Part shown: positions 45,410 to 57,429 of the stretch, one piece after another
How positions within the stretch are numbered: position 1 is the first letter of the stretch
Layout of the letters: each line of letters begins with the position of its first letter
Origin: Cranoglanis bouderius
Taxonomy: Eukaryota; Chordata; Actinopteri; Siluriformes; Cranoglanididae
Length of the DNA stretch: 64,000 nt
Direction: 5' to 3'
Assembly (NCBI GenBank): GCA_023630585.1
Contig: CM042535.1
Span: 37,769,301 to 37,833,300 of the forward strand
The notes under the pieces: model-generated
The model's input: only the letters and a program-made list of their open reading frames with translations
What the model was told of the DNA's origin: nothing
The model's database searches: none
Made by a program: the position numbers and the translations under genes

Positions 45410-46885
45410 TCATTTATTTTCACATTTTCGATTCATTTATTTCCACATGATTTTTTTTACGATTAATTTATTTCCACGTGATTTTTTACGATTCATTTAT
45501 TTCCACGTGATTTTTTACGATTCATGTATTTCCACGTGATTTTTTTACAATTCATGTATTTCCACACGTGATTTTTTACGATTCATTTATTTCCACACGT
45601 GATTTTTTACGATTCATTTATTTCCACATGTGATTTTTTACGATTCGTTTATTTCCACGTGTTTTTTTTCGATTCATTTATTTCCACGTGATTTTTTACG
45701 CTTCACTTATTTCCACGTGATTTTTTACGATTCGTTTATTTCCACGTGATTTTTTACGATTCATTTATTTCCACACGTGATTTTTTTTACGATTCATTTA
45801 TTTCCACGTGATTTTTTACGATTCATTTATTTCCACGTGATTTTTTACGATTCATGTATTTCCACGTGATTTTTTTACAATTCATGTATTTCCACGTGAT
45901 TTTTTACGATTCATTTATTTCCACACGTGATTTTTTTTTACGATTCATTTATTTCCACGTGTTTTTTTACGTTTAATTTATTTCCACGTGATTTTTTACG
46001 ATTCATGTATTTCCACATGATTTTTTTACAATTCATCTATTTCCACATGATTTTTTACGATTCATGTATTTCCACATGTGATTTTTTACGATTCATGTAT
46101 TTCCACATGTGATTTTTTACACACAATTCGTTTATTTCCGCGTGTTTTTTTCCGATTCATTTATTTCCACGTGATTTTTTACGATTCATGTATTTCCGCA
46201 CATGATTTTTTACACACAATTCATTTATTTCCACGTGATTTTTTACGATTCATTTATTTCCACACATGATTTTTTACACACAATTCATTTATTTCTACAC
46301 GTGATTTTTTTTACGATTCATTTATTTCCACGTGATTTTTTACGCTTCACTTATTTCCACGTGATTTTTTACGATTCATTTATTTCCACACATGATTTTT
46401 TACACACAATTCATTTATTTCTACACGTGATTTTTTTTACGATTCATTTATTTCCATGTGATTTTTTATGATTCATGTATTTCCACGTGATTTTTTACGA
46501 TTCATGTATTTCCACGTGATTTTTTCCCCACAATACGTTTATTTCCACGTGTTTTTTTACGATTCATTTATTTCCATGTGATTTTTTATAATTCATTTAT
46601 TTCCACGTGATTTTTTACGATTCATGTATTTCCGCACATGATTTTTTACACGCAATTCATTTCCACGTGATTTTTTACGATTCATTTATTTCCACACGTG
46701 ATTTTTTTACGATTCATTTATTTCCATGTGATTTTTTTATGATTCATGTATTTCCACACGTGATTTTTTTACACACAATTTGTTTATTTCCACGGTTTTT
46801 TTTTTATGATTAATTTATTTCCACGTGATTTTTTACGATTCATGTATTTCCACACATGATTTTTTACACACAATTAATTTATTTC
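45410..46885. repeat. 29-bp minisatellite with CACGTG in most units
   Basis: About 50 units of the type TTTATTTCCACGTGATTTTT plus TACGATTCA, spaced 28-33 bases (for example 45474, 45503, 45532). Most carry the palindrome CACGTG or CACACGTG; variants have CACATGTG or CACATGA. The unit is AT-rich outside that core. No frame of biological interest: the Phe/Tyr/Ile/Ser-rich frames are repeat translations. Confidence 0.95.
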
Positions 46886-47032
46886 CACATATGATTTTTA
46901 AACATGTATGGTTTCATTTTTTTTTTTTTTTTCAGATATGATTTTCTCACATGAATAATTATTGTTCGTATGCGATTACATATTGTTCATGTGATGCCAT
47001 GGGTTTTTGGGCAATTTCAGGGCATAACATGA

Positions 47033-47038
<6 letters not shown>

Positions 47039-47067
<29 letters not shown>

Positions 47068-47103
47068 GCACAAAACCAATATTTTCACTTCTGTATATTA
47101 CAG

Positions 47104-47158
<55 letters not shown>

Positions 47159-47170
47159 GGGGAGGGGGGG
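47039..47170. repeat. Two (GT)n microsatellites and a G run
   Basis: GT runs at 47039-47065 and 47108-47158. The second passes into GGGGAGGGGGGG at about 47159-47170. Confidence 0.96.
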
Positions 47171-47860
47171 GTCTAACACCTTTGATTGGATCCATGCTTC
47201 ACCAGGGTGAAACCTGCACATTCACACACTCAGCATTCTGATCCATCCGGTTCTCCACATGGAGAGAACATATTGAACACACACCAGTGTATCAGTGCGT
47301 ATTAACTGCACTGTGTTGAATCTAAACACCGAACAGATGAAGCGCTTCATCAGGATGGATCATGAATTAGTCCTTTGTTAGCAGCCACCTGATTTATGGC
47401 ACGCCTGCTTTCCCTCAGGTCCTTTTTACGCAGACGCACATGGCCCAATAACGACAACTGAAGTCATCCCGTATTGGAAGGTTTGTGGAGCAATCGGGAA
47501 AAAAAACCAAAACAAATAAAACTCCTTGTGCTTTTTTTTTTTGGACTGGAAACAATACTAGTCTTTCATAAAGCACTTCAAGCTACGCAACAGCGCTGTG
47601 TTACGCAACAGCGCTGTGTGTCATCTGCTCGCTGTTATTTAAAGTGTGAAACTGGTGTACTCGTGATAACGCAAAGCAGGCAAAGAGCAGATACGAGATC
47701 TTTTCATGCCGTGAACAAATGAAACAGCATTATTTTTTTTTTTTATCTGTTTATAATTACATTTGATATCGTGGAATATCTGCGAAACAAGTTCTCGCTT
47801 ACGTTATAGCAGCTACCATAAACACTCACTCTTTCTTTCTTTCTCTTGAAGTTAATAAAA
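47171..47860. other. Unique intergenic DNA
   Basis: The part at 47330-47470 is complex and repeat-free (GATCATGAATTAGTCC, CTGATTTATGGCACG) and could be regulatory. A short tandem GCAACAGCGCTGTGT lies at 47585-47620. No gene. Confidence 0.4.
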
Positions 47861-48165
47861 GAAAACAAACACAGCTTGTCACGTTACCAAGAAGCGTAAA
47901 CTCCTCTGTCCTGAAGATGTCGGAAAACTTACCTACCTCTTTCCAGCTGACACTGGAGACTCCTTCCATCAATGTTAAATCAATGATGACATGATTTATT
48001 ACTTCTTTTTTTTGTTTTTTGTTTTTTTTTACATTAAATATCAACACACGCTTATTATTTGTCTTAGATGTCGTATGTGGAGCGTACGCTACGGGTAAGT
48101 CGTTACTATAGAGACCTAATAAACCCGCCCTGTTTGAAGGACAATAAAGTATCTGTGGCTCTTCT
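47861..48165 (-). repeat. MITE-like family A, reverse copy with internal T-rich insertion
   Basis: GTCGGAAAACTTACC and GACACTGGAGACTCCTTCC (47952-47970) match the family core. GTCGTTACTATAGAGACC and AATAAACCCGCCCTG (48119-48133) match the second half seen at 59828-59890. About 60 extra bases with long T runs separate the halves. Confidence 0.7.
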
Positions 48166-48473
48166 TTAATGAAAACCTGCCAGATTTGATTGACAAGGTG
48201 ACCATATTCTAGCTCGGTTTAAGCAGGTGGGGTTTATGAGTATGAGAAAAACATGATCTGCATTAAATTATACGCAAAAATATAAAGAAAAGTCACGTCC
48301 ATAGCAAATCGAGCACAAAGACAGAACGTCATGTGTGTATTGATTGAGTATCTCATGGCCACGCTAAATTAAACTGTGTGCATTTTTTGCTGTCACGTAG
48401 ACGGAATAAACCTTCTCCTGCCATCTTTTGAATGTCCTCACGATAAGGAGAATTTCAAGTGCTTATACTGTAG

Positions 48474-48474
<1 letters not shown>
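48166..48474. other. Unrecognised intergenic DNA
   Basis: Unique sequence. No feature. Confidence 0.45.
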
Positions 48475-48535
<61 letters not shown>

Positions 48536-48697
48536 ACTTGCATCTGTATGTTGCCGATGTATCTTATTGAATGAGATCCCCATGTTTAATTCATAATGTG
48601 GTGCCTCTTAACGATGTGACTTCACACACTGGGACTCATAAAGTGTTTGCGTGTGTGTTTGTGTGTGTGTCCTTGCTGTATTTTTATGAAACAAGGA

Positions 48698-48757
<60 letters not shown>

Positions 48758-48840
48758 GATGACAATACAGGTTGTCATAATCTGTAGTGGCTCTGCTGTG
48801 ACAATTCACCAGCTGCAGAGACGAAAAAAGTCCTTGAGAG

Positions 48841-48889
<49 letters not shown>

Positions 48890-49037
48890 ATAGCACTAAT
48901 AATCCACAACGCCGCAAGCAATATGACACAGAGATGTGAGACCATGGGGAGTTTTCTGAATCACAGAGAATATGCTCACTACAGATAAGGCATGTGTGTG
49001 TGTGTGTGTGTGTATGTGTGTGTGTGTGTGTGTGTGC
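48475..49037. repeat. Cluster of four dinucleotide microsatellites
   Basis: (GT)n at 48475-48532, (CA)n at 48700-48755, (GA)n at 48835-48885 and (GT)n at 48991-49037, separated by short unique spacers. The inverted GT/CA order could form hairpins in single strands. Confidence 0.96.
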
Positions 49038-49569
<532 letters not shown>

Positions 49570-49720
49570 GCTTTAAATAATGACATTTTCTAATGTAAGT
49601 TTCATCTCTGAAAATTGCAGAAGAATTCATAGCAGCAAAATATTGAAATATTGACATTTAAATATCTCAGAATCAGCATATCATCAGCATATCAAACTCC
49701 TTACATTCGCTCACTAAAAA

Positions 49721-50293
49721 GTCCCCATCCCCACTGCCCCATCTCCATCCCTATCCCATCCCTGCAGCCCCACTCCATCCCTATCCCATCCCCACTGCCC
49801 CATCTCCATCCCTATCCCATCCCCACTGCCCCACTCCATCCCTATCCCATCCCCACTGCCCCACTCCATCCCTATCCCATCCCTGCAGCCCCATCTCCAT
49901 CCCTATCCCATCCCCCGCTGCCCCATCTCCATCCCTATCCCATCCCTGCAGCCCCATCTCCATCCCTATCCCATCCCCACTGCCCCACTCCATCCCTATC
50001 CCATCCCCACTGCCCCATCTCCATCCCTATCCCATCCCCACTGTCCCATCTCCATCCCTATCCCATCCCCACTGCCCCATCTCCATCCCTATCCCATCCC
50101 CACTGCCCCACTCCATCCCTATCCCATCCCTGCATCCCCATCTCCATCCCTATACCATCCCCACTGCCCCATCTCCATCCCTGTCCCATCCCCACTGCCC
50201 CATCTCCATCCCTATCCCATCCCTGCAGCCCCATCTCCATCCCTATACCATCCCCACTGCCCCATCTCCATCCCTATCCCATCCCTAGAGCCT
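49721..50293. repeat. 30/31-bp C-rich minisatellite
   Basis: About 18 units of the type CATCCCTATCCCATCCCCAC plus TGCCCCATCTC. CTATCCC occurs at 49751, 49781, 49812, 49842, 49872 and 49903. Two unit variants alternate, CCCCACTGCCCC and CCCTGCAGCCCC. The minus strand has four or more GGG/GGGG tracts per unit, so G-quadruplex formation is plausible. Confidence 0.95.
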
Positions 50294-51445
50294 CATCTTC
50301 ATTACTACCCCATGCTTATGTCCCCCACTTCTGTGCTGTTGTGTTGCTATCCAGCTAACCCCATGCCTCTGTGCCCTATCACCTTCCCCATCCCATTCCC
50401 AACAGGCCTAATATTTATTATTTCCACCATCCCTGAAAGGCCTATCTTACTCTGCACTCCATGCCCCTGTGCCTTGTCTCCTTCACCATGCCTACAGCCC
50501 CATTTTCATTTCTACCCCATCCCCATGTGCCCCATCTCCATCCCTATCCCTACAGCCCCATTTTCATTTCTACCCCATCCCCATGTGCCCCATCTCCATC
50601 CCTATCCCTACAGCCCCATCTTCATTTCTACCCTATCCCCATGTGCCCCCTTCTCCATCCCTATCCCTACAGCCGCATCTTCATTTCTACCCCATCCCCA
50701 TGTGCCCCATCTCCATCCCTATCCCTACAGCCCCATCTTCATCCCCATGTGCCCCATCTCCTTCACCATGCCTACAGCCCCATTGTCATTTCTACCCCAT
50801 CCCCATGTGCCCCATCTCCATCCCTATCCCTACAGCCCCATCTTCATTTCAACCCCATTCGCCATGTGCCCCAGCTCCACTCCCTATCCCTTCAGCCCCA
50901 TCTTCATTTTTACCCCTTCCCCATGTGCCCCACTTCCATCCTCACCATATCCAGCAACGCAATCTTCATTCCTACCCCATGCCCCTGTGCCGGTCACCTT
51001 TGCCATCCCATCCCCAACAGGCCCAATCTTTATTCTTAACACCATCCCTGAAAGGCCCATCTTAATCTCCACCCCATGCTCTTGTCTCCTTCGTAATCTT
51101 CATTCCTACCCCACCTCCTTCCACATCCCATTCTCCACAGGGCCAATCTTCATTCCTACCCCATCGCTAAATAGGCCCATCTTAATCCCCACCTGATCCC
51201 CATGTGCCCCATCTTTTTCCTAACTCCATTCCTGCAACCCCATCTTTATCTCCTGCCCATGTGCCCCATCCCATTCTCCATTCCTGTAACCTATTTTTAT
51301 TCCTACCTCTTGTGCACGTGCCCCATCTCTTTCTCCATCCCTGCAGCCCCATCTTCAAACTTACCCCATCTCCATGTGCCCCATCATCATCCCTGCTCCA
51401 TTCCCACACCCCATCTTGATTCCTACCCCATGCTCCTGTGCCCCA
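50294..51445. repeat. 59-bp C-rich minisatellite, degenerate at its ends
   Basis: The unit CATGTGCCCCATCTCCATCC, CTATCCCTACAGCCCC, ATCTTCATTTCTACCCCATCC repeats about every 58-59 bases (ATGTGCC at 50524, 50583, 50641 and 50700). Units are recognisable but diverged outside 50460-50950. The long Pro/His/Ser/Ile frame at 50312-51196 is repeat translation. It shares words with the adjacent 30/31-bp array, so one probably arose from the other. Confidence 0.9.
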
Positions 51446-51589
51446 CAAACTCCTGCGCCATAAATCTATCAGCTAATGACAGCTTAGATATTCTAAAGAG
51501 AAATAATAAGATGACTGGACCACATTCTGGCTGCATCATCTGCCAGTCTGATAAATCTGTCCTCATCTTTAATTTGCCCATATGACAAC

Positions 51590-51850
51590 TTCCAGACAAT
51601 TAGAAATCTTTTTTCAATTATTAGTTTTAGTAACATTTCCATGCAACTCTTTACATGAACAATTCAGAATTCTCATTAAAATAGGTCTTTAGAAACTATG
51701 AAATGACCTTTTTTGACTGACAGCCTCACTGTCAATATTAATTAGCCGCCTTTCCCCCCTGTCAATTGCAGTTTGTTTGGCACACGATGAGCGTGTTGCT
51801 TCCCTTGCTGTAATTTTTCAGCTCATTATGAGCAACTGAGGGTCTGTAAG
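51590..51850. promoter_or_regulatory. Candidate conserved regulatory element with MEIS and homeodomain sites
   Basis: Complex repeat-free DNA with CTGTCAAT twice (51729-51736 and 51759-51766), TGACAG at 51718-51723 (MEIS/TALE-type cores) and ATTAATTA at 51737-51744 (homeodomain-type), all within 50 bases. Flanking sequence is AT-rich with AATTATTAG and TCATTATGAGC. This clustering is what one sees in vertebrate developmental enhancers, but conservation is untested. No coding frame. Confidence 0.35.
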
Positions 51851-52195
51851 TTTGCGTCAAAATAATGTCACTCCTCTGGGACAGAAACAGAGACAAAGAA
51901 TGATGGAGAGGAAAGTGAAATGTGATTTTTTTTTTTTAAACAAAACTTTACTAGCTGTCATAAAATCAACGTTTGCTCTGTTTATAACTATGCTTCATAA
52001 TGGGGGTAAGTTTCTGCTGGTCAGCCATAGCTGGCAGATTTTAGGACCTTCTAATAAATGTTATCACACCCTATTCCATAACATACTATGTATAATTTAT
52101 TTAAAGTCAGCACTCTGGGTAATATTGATAATACAAATCGAGTCAACTGTATTGTAGATGAAAATACAATAGCTACTACAAAATAACAATTCTTA
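51851..52195. other. Unrecognised intergenic DNA
   Basis: AT-rich unique sequence with a T run at 51928-51936. The frame at 51852-52157 has no recognised domain. Confidence 0.45.
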
Positions 52196-52815
52196 CATTC
52201 TAACTCACCAAACGTGACTGGGTGTGTGGGAGGAGCAAATGAAATATAACAGAGTGTGGGGGAGGGGCAGGTGAAACATGAGTGGGTGTGGGAGAAGGGC
52301 AAATGAATCATAACAGGGTGTGGGGGAGGGGCAAGTAAAATGTGACTGGGTGTGTGGGAGGGGCAAATGAATCATAACAGGGTGTGGGGGAGGGGCAGCT
52401 GAAACATAAGTGGATGTGGGGGAGTGGCAAATGAATCATAACAGGATGTGGAGGTGGGACAGGTGAAACATTAGTGGATGTGGGGGAGGGGCAGGTGAAA
52501 TGTGACTGGGTATGTGGAGGGGCAAATGAAACATAACAGGGTGTGTGGGGGGCAAGTGAAATGTGACTGGGTGTAGGGGAGTGGCAAATGAAACATAAAA
52601 TGGTGTGGGGGAGGGGCAGGTGGAACGTGACTGGGTGTGTGGGAGGGGCAAATGAAACATAACAGGGTGTGGCGGGGGGCAAATGAAACGTGACTGGGTG
52701 GGGGGGAGGGGCAAATGAAACATAATATGGTGTGGGGGAGGGGCAGGTGGAACGTGACTGGGTGTGTGGGAGGGGCAAATGAAACCTAACAGGGTGTGGG
52801 GGAGGGGTTTAAAAT
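52196..52815. repeat. G-rich minisatellite of about 65 bp
   Basis: Units contain GTGACTGGGTGTGTGGGAGG, GGCAAATGAAACATAACAGG and GTGTGGGGGAGGGGCAGGTG, spaced about 63-66 bases (AACAG(A/G)GTGTGG near 52248, 52312, 52377) with some shortened units. G tracts lie on the plus strand, the opposite of the arrays at 49.7-51.4 kb. The long minus frames (Pro/His/Ser-rich) are repeat translations. Confidence 0.93.
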
Positions 52816-53450
52816 GTGATTGGTTGTGGGAGAGACAGAGATTCCCTGCATAACAAGGTTATGGATGAAGAATTTAGTTTCTTTTAAGTGATTAGTTTTA
52901 ATGAATCATGCAGAAGCTGACCAAGCTAACAAGATTAAAAATGAATATCTCCATTTTGAAACATGCTAACTCACACACAGCTCACAGTTTTGCTATCTCA
53001 CCACTTTCTCTGCTGCAATCCTCTTTCTGAACCGGTCTTCCTCTGGCGATTTCGTTCCTGAGGATTTATGTCATTTTATGTTACAAATCTCTTTCATATA
53101 TTCTCAGCGACAAAAGTCTTCTGGAGTTTTCCTTGCAGTCCTAATGCATTTTCAGCAAAACCAAGCAAGAGTGACTGTAAGCTGCTCAAAATCATCTGAG
53201 TCCCACAGGAAGCGATGACAACTTAAGCTTTTGGAGGAAGTTCTTTTGAACGTATCTATATTTTGCCGCAGTTTTGGTCAGATATTCATACTTTACATCT
53301 TGGCTACCTTATTAGTTACACTTTATACAACAGCGCAGATCATTTAAAGCTGTCCCTGACTGACCTGGAACCTTATAGAAATTTACACAGAGCTAACATG
53401 TGGTTCCTTACAGTGTTGAACACTACCAGGTGTCTACCCATAATGCAGTG
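52816..53450. other. Unrecognised intergenic DNA
   Basis: Unique sequence with no recognised feature. Confidence 0.45.
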
Positions 53451-54085
53451 ACATCATATTAGCATTAGCGAGCCATGTAAAATCAGGTAGGGGTGCTGTT
53501 AGCATCAGCCTGCATGTCTGATTCAGAGTGATGCAATGAACCCCGCTAGTTAGGGTCACTGTTAGCATGCCAGCAACTCAACTGACAGTGAAGTCAAGAT
53601 CCCAGCTAGTTAGGTTAAACATTAGCATGAGTGTTAAAAAATTAGGTCATAGTCCCAACTGATTAGAATGATTCAGGTTAGAATTTGCATCCTGACAAAA
53701 CTACAGTGAGGGCTAGCTGGTTAGCATTAGCAGTAGCCTGACATCATCTCGTAAGTAGGTCGTAGACCTGTTTACACGGTTAGCGTTAGCATTCCAAAAA
53801 AGTTCGCAATTGATACTCAACAAGTTAATGGTCGTGGTTAGCGTTAGCACCAAGATCAGTGATTCACAATGAGGTCAGGGCCATGGCTGGTTAGCGTTAG
53901 CATTAGTATATCTCACCACAATGTCTTCTTTGTCAGTTACAGTGAGCTTTACGATACTAACAAAGATGAGAGATTCACAACAGGATCAATATCCTGTATA
54001 GTCAAGCTTAGCGTTAGCTCGGCTACAAAATCACAGTGATTCACACTGAGGTCATGGTCTCATCTGGATTAGCGGCGGTAAAGTT
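53451..54085. repeat. Degenerate GTTAGCATTAGC repeat of about 90-100 bp
   Basis: GTTAGCAT/GTTAGCGTTAGCA words recur with TCACAATGAGGTCA, GTGATTCACA and TAGTTAGGGTCACTG-like text (near 53500, 53560, 53620, 53785, 53838, 53893 and 54010). An old array with strongly diverged units. Confidence 0.65.
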
Positions 54086-54844
54086 CAGTCACTCAGGCGG
54101 TTAGGAATGATTTACAGCTCGACGGTTTGAGGACATCTGGAGTAGCTCTGAGTCACACTGGCATGTTTAATAGATGAAGGAAACGTTGAAAATATTTTGT
54201 CAGTTATTGAACGTCTCCGTCACCTTATTCATCTGTCTCGGGTATTATATCTCTCTTCCACTGACCTACGTTGGTCTGTTGTGTTTTATGTCTTGTTTAT
54301 GATTAAACATTATGTTTATGTTCAGCCGGTTCCCGCCTCCTCCTTGCCCATCATTTAAGATTGTTACGTATCGCTATCAGTGCTAACTCATTGGCAGAAA
54401 ACTAACAACTTGAGAAAGTTTCCAAAGTTCTTCATCAGCAACGAGCTTATAAATGCGTATAATCTATGTTTTTGTCCTTGTTGATAACCAGAGGTGTGTT
54501 TGGAATGCTAACACGGCTAGTTCTGGGAATATTAAGCCCTCATTAGGGACGGAGATAGACGCTGATGTTGATTTCTGAACTTCTCGCACTTCTGCTGTGT
54601 TTTACCCTCGGCTGAGTAATCACAACAAAGCGAGGGAATTGAGAGAAATCTGGAAAGCTGTCCCGTTATTCCACACTGCCCCCTAGTGGACGACCGTACA
54701 GCTGCAGCTCGGCGAACATGAAGACAAGCAGCCAAAACAGCAGTGACTGTGAAACTTTTCATTATTACACAGTGTGCGGTAATTAGAGCTGAAAATGTTT
54801 AGATCCTTCAGAGGATTCGTAGCACCTTGGCAGGCAGGAATATG

Positions 54845-54848
<4 letters not shown>
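54086..54848. other. Unique intergenic DNA
   Basis: No gene or repeat apart from the CTCF-type motif listed separately at 54676-54689. Confidence 0.45.
54676..54689 (-). promoter_or_regulatory. Consensus CTCF-type binding motif
   Basis: The plus strand reads CTGCCCCCTAGTGG, which on the minus strand is CCACTAGGGGGCAG. This fits every position of the vertebrate CTCF core consensus CCASYAGRKGGCRS. CTCF acts as an insulator and loop-anchor protein. A 14-base match in 64 kb is notable, but some transposons carry such motifs, so occupancy is unknown. Confidence 0.5.
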
Positions 54849-54921
<73 letters not shown>

Positions 54922-55067
54922 AAATATAAGGTGGGGTGATAAGTAACGCTGTTGGAAATTACACCGTGTTCATCCTGTAATGGAATTATTAAAGAAACAT
55001 GAAGTGACAGGAACAAGTGCAATGATGTGTAAATTGCAGGAATGCTTTCTAAAGCTGCCTGGAACAC

Positions 55068-55132
<65 letters not shown>

Positions 55133-55336
55133 GTTGGTGCTCTCTCATACATCCCTTGACTTCACAGATGTTCCATGCGCTCCACACTCCGCTCTCTGGT
55201 TGCCATGGTTAACTAAAGGAGACATGAACTCCAGAGCTGTCAATCAAACTTTCGGCAGCTTTTTTTTGAGTCCAAGACACTCATTGTACAGTAAGAGTTG
55301 TGGTGAAAGTGTGTGTGTGTGTGTGGGGGGGGGGGG
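54849..55336. repeat. Three (GT)n microsatellites and a G run
   Basis: GT runs at 54849-54919 and 55073-55131, then a short GT run at 55308-55324 that passes into twelve G at about 55325-55336. Confidence 0.96.
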
Positions 55337-55740
55337 ATTCTGTATAAGACCGAGTGAAAATGAAAGATATGCAGTAGTTTAAACCTTTACCTCTTACATC
55401 GATGAAATCATGGAAAACGTGAAATAATCCTCTCGCGTTCGAATAATCTGCTCTCGCAAGCTGTCATATGAGTCACGATAAACATCCTGGTGAATGAATG
55501 TCTGTTGATTAAGTAGCGAAACATCCTCGTGTAGGAAATAGTGTGCGTGTCGAGTCGCCAAAACGCAAAACTACGAGATTTCTCGCATTTTCTCATTCGT
55601 ATTGTGCATTCGCCACATTATCTCTCACACGCTATACTCTCGCATTTACACAGCTCTCTCTCTCTCTATCTCTCTATCTCTCTCTCTCTCTCTCTCGCAG
55701 ACTAAAGCTGACAAATCAGAGCGTGGTGTGTGAAAGTGAG
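55337..55740. other. Unique DNA with a (CT)n tract
   Basis: Contains an imperfect CT run at 55652-55696. Words such as GCATTTTCTCATTCG and TATTGTGCATTCGCC near 55585-55612 are reverse-complement relatives of the 83-bp array that follows, suggesting a diverged inverted edge. Confidence 0.5.
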
Positions 55741-56765
55741 AGGTAAATTCCTGAACGTGAGGGCATTGTGGGATTGCAAGAGCATTGTCAGTAAATGTGG
55801 TTTTCCACATTTAAAAAAAAAAAGAGAGAGCATTTTATGTTCATGTGAGAGCATTATGTGAATGCAAGAGGTAAACTATTAACTGTCCAGGAATTTTATG
55901 TGAAAGTCAGAGTATTTTGTGCAAATATGAGAGCATTCGTATGAAAGCGAGAGGTAAATTATTGAATGTGAACGCATTTTGAATGAATGTGAAAGCATTT
56001 TGTGCGAATGTGAGAGCATTCGTATGAAAGCGAGAGGGAAATTATTGAATGTGAACGCATTTTGAATGAATGTGAAAGCATTTTGTGCGAATGTGAGAGC
56101 ATTCGTATGAAAGCGAGAGGGAAATTATTGAATGTGAACGCATTTTGAATGAATGTGAAAGCATTTTGTGCGAATGTGAGAGCATTCGTATGAAAGCGAG
56201 AGGTAAATTATTGAATGTGAACGCATTTTGAATGAATGTGAAAGCATTTTGTGCGAATGTGAGAGCATTCGTATGAAAGCGAGAGGTAAATTATTGAATG
56301 TGAACGCATTTTGAATGAATGTGAAAGCATTTTGTGCGAATGTGAGAGCATTCGTATGAAAGCGAGAGGTAAATTATTGAATGTGAACGCATTTTGAATG
56401 AATGTGAAAGCATTTTGTGCGAATGTGAGAGCATTCGTATGAAAGCGAGAGGTAAATTATTGAATGTGAACGCATTTTGAATGAATGTGAAAGCATTTTG
56501 TGCGAATGTGAGAGCATTCGTATGAAAGCGAGAGGTAAATTATTGAATGTGAACGCATTTTGAATGAATGTGAAAGCATTTTGTGCGAATGTGAGAGCAT
56601 TCGTATGAAAGCGAGAGGGAAATTATTGAATGTGAACGCATTTTGAATGAATGTGAAAGCATTTTGTGCGAATGTGAGAGCATTCGTATGAAAGCGAGAG
56701 GTAAATTATTGAATGTGAACGCATTTTTGCAAAAATGAGAGCATTTTGTCTGCACGTGAGACCAT
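55741..56765. repeat. 83-bp minisatellite, about ten near-identical units
   Basis: From 55931, GAGCATTCGTATGAAAGCG recurs every 83 bases (55931, 56014, 56097 and so on) to about 56700. The unit continues with GAGGTAAATTATTGAATGTG, AACGCATTTTGAATGAATG and TGAAAGCATTTTGTG. Units differ mainly at one position (GAGAGGTAAA versus GAGAGGGAAA). Each contains the hairpin CGAATG-TGAGAG-CATTCG. The edges at 55741-55930 and 56710-56765 are diverged. Confidence 0.96.
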
Positions 56766-57236
56766 TTTCTATAAATTTTCTAAAAGTGTTTTTTTTTACA
56801 TTCTGTGTGAAAGTGAGAACATTTCTGTGAATGGGAGACCATTTTGTGTGTGTATAAAAGTTGGGGAAACTACTAAATGAGAACACTTTATGAAATTGTG
56901 AGGACGTGTTCTGCGTATTTAAAGTGAAAACATGAAAGTGAACGCGAAAGTTTTTGGAGTTGTTTGGTACGTGCCTTAGAGGCAACGTCCGAATAACGGC
57001 TTTAACGGTACGTCAGAGACAGAGTGTGTCCTAAAACGGTATTTTGTGGTCAGTCTGAATGACAGGCTTCTAATTTTTCCAAATTACAGGCCTGGTTTTG
57101 CAACGTTTAACCTTGGAACCCTCTGCATGCGTGTTTAAGCAGCACGTTATCAACACACGTGTGTGAGAATTAGAGTGGAAACGTTTTGATTGTTCCGAGT
57201 TTTCATAACACCTAGACTGGTGATAAACAGGTAATA

Positions 57237-57240
<4 letters not shown>
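56766..57240. other. Diverged edge of the 83-bp array and unique DNA
   Basis: Up to about 56960, words like GTGAGAACATTTCTG and GTGAACGCGAAAG recall the array unit. The rest is unique with no gene. Confidence 0.5.
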
Positions 57241-57292
<52 letters not shown>

Positions 57293-57379
57293 TGTGTGTG
57301 TGTGTGTTTTGAACAATGAACCTGTCAGAATCTTAGTTTCCTAAAGAGAAATTTTCCCAAAGGAGGAGCCATTCAAAGG

Positions 57380-57424
<45 letters not shown>
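57241..57424. repeat. Two (GT)n microsatellites
   Basis: GT runs at 57241-57307 (one A interruption) and 57383-57424. Confidence 0.96.

Positions 57425-57429
<5 letters not shown>

Noticed and set aside
50312..51196. A 294-residue Pro/His/Ser-rich frame
   Set aside because: A direct translation of the 59-bp C-rich minisatellite. Overlapping frames in the other registers are similarly long.
53451..54085. Interstitial telomeric repeat because of TTAGGGT-like words
   Set aside because: TTAGGG does not occur in tandem; the repeat is GTTAGC-based with a unit near 95 bp.
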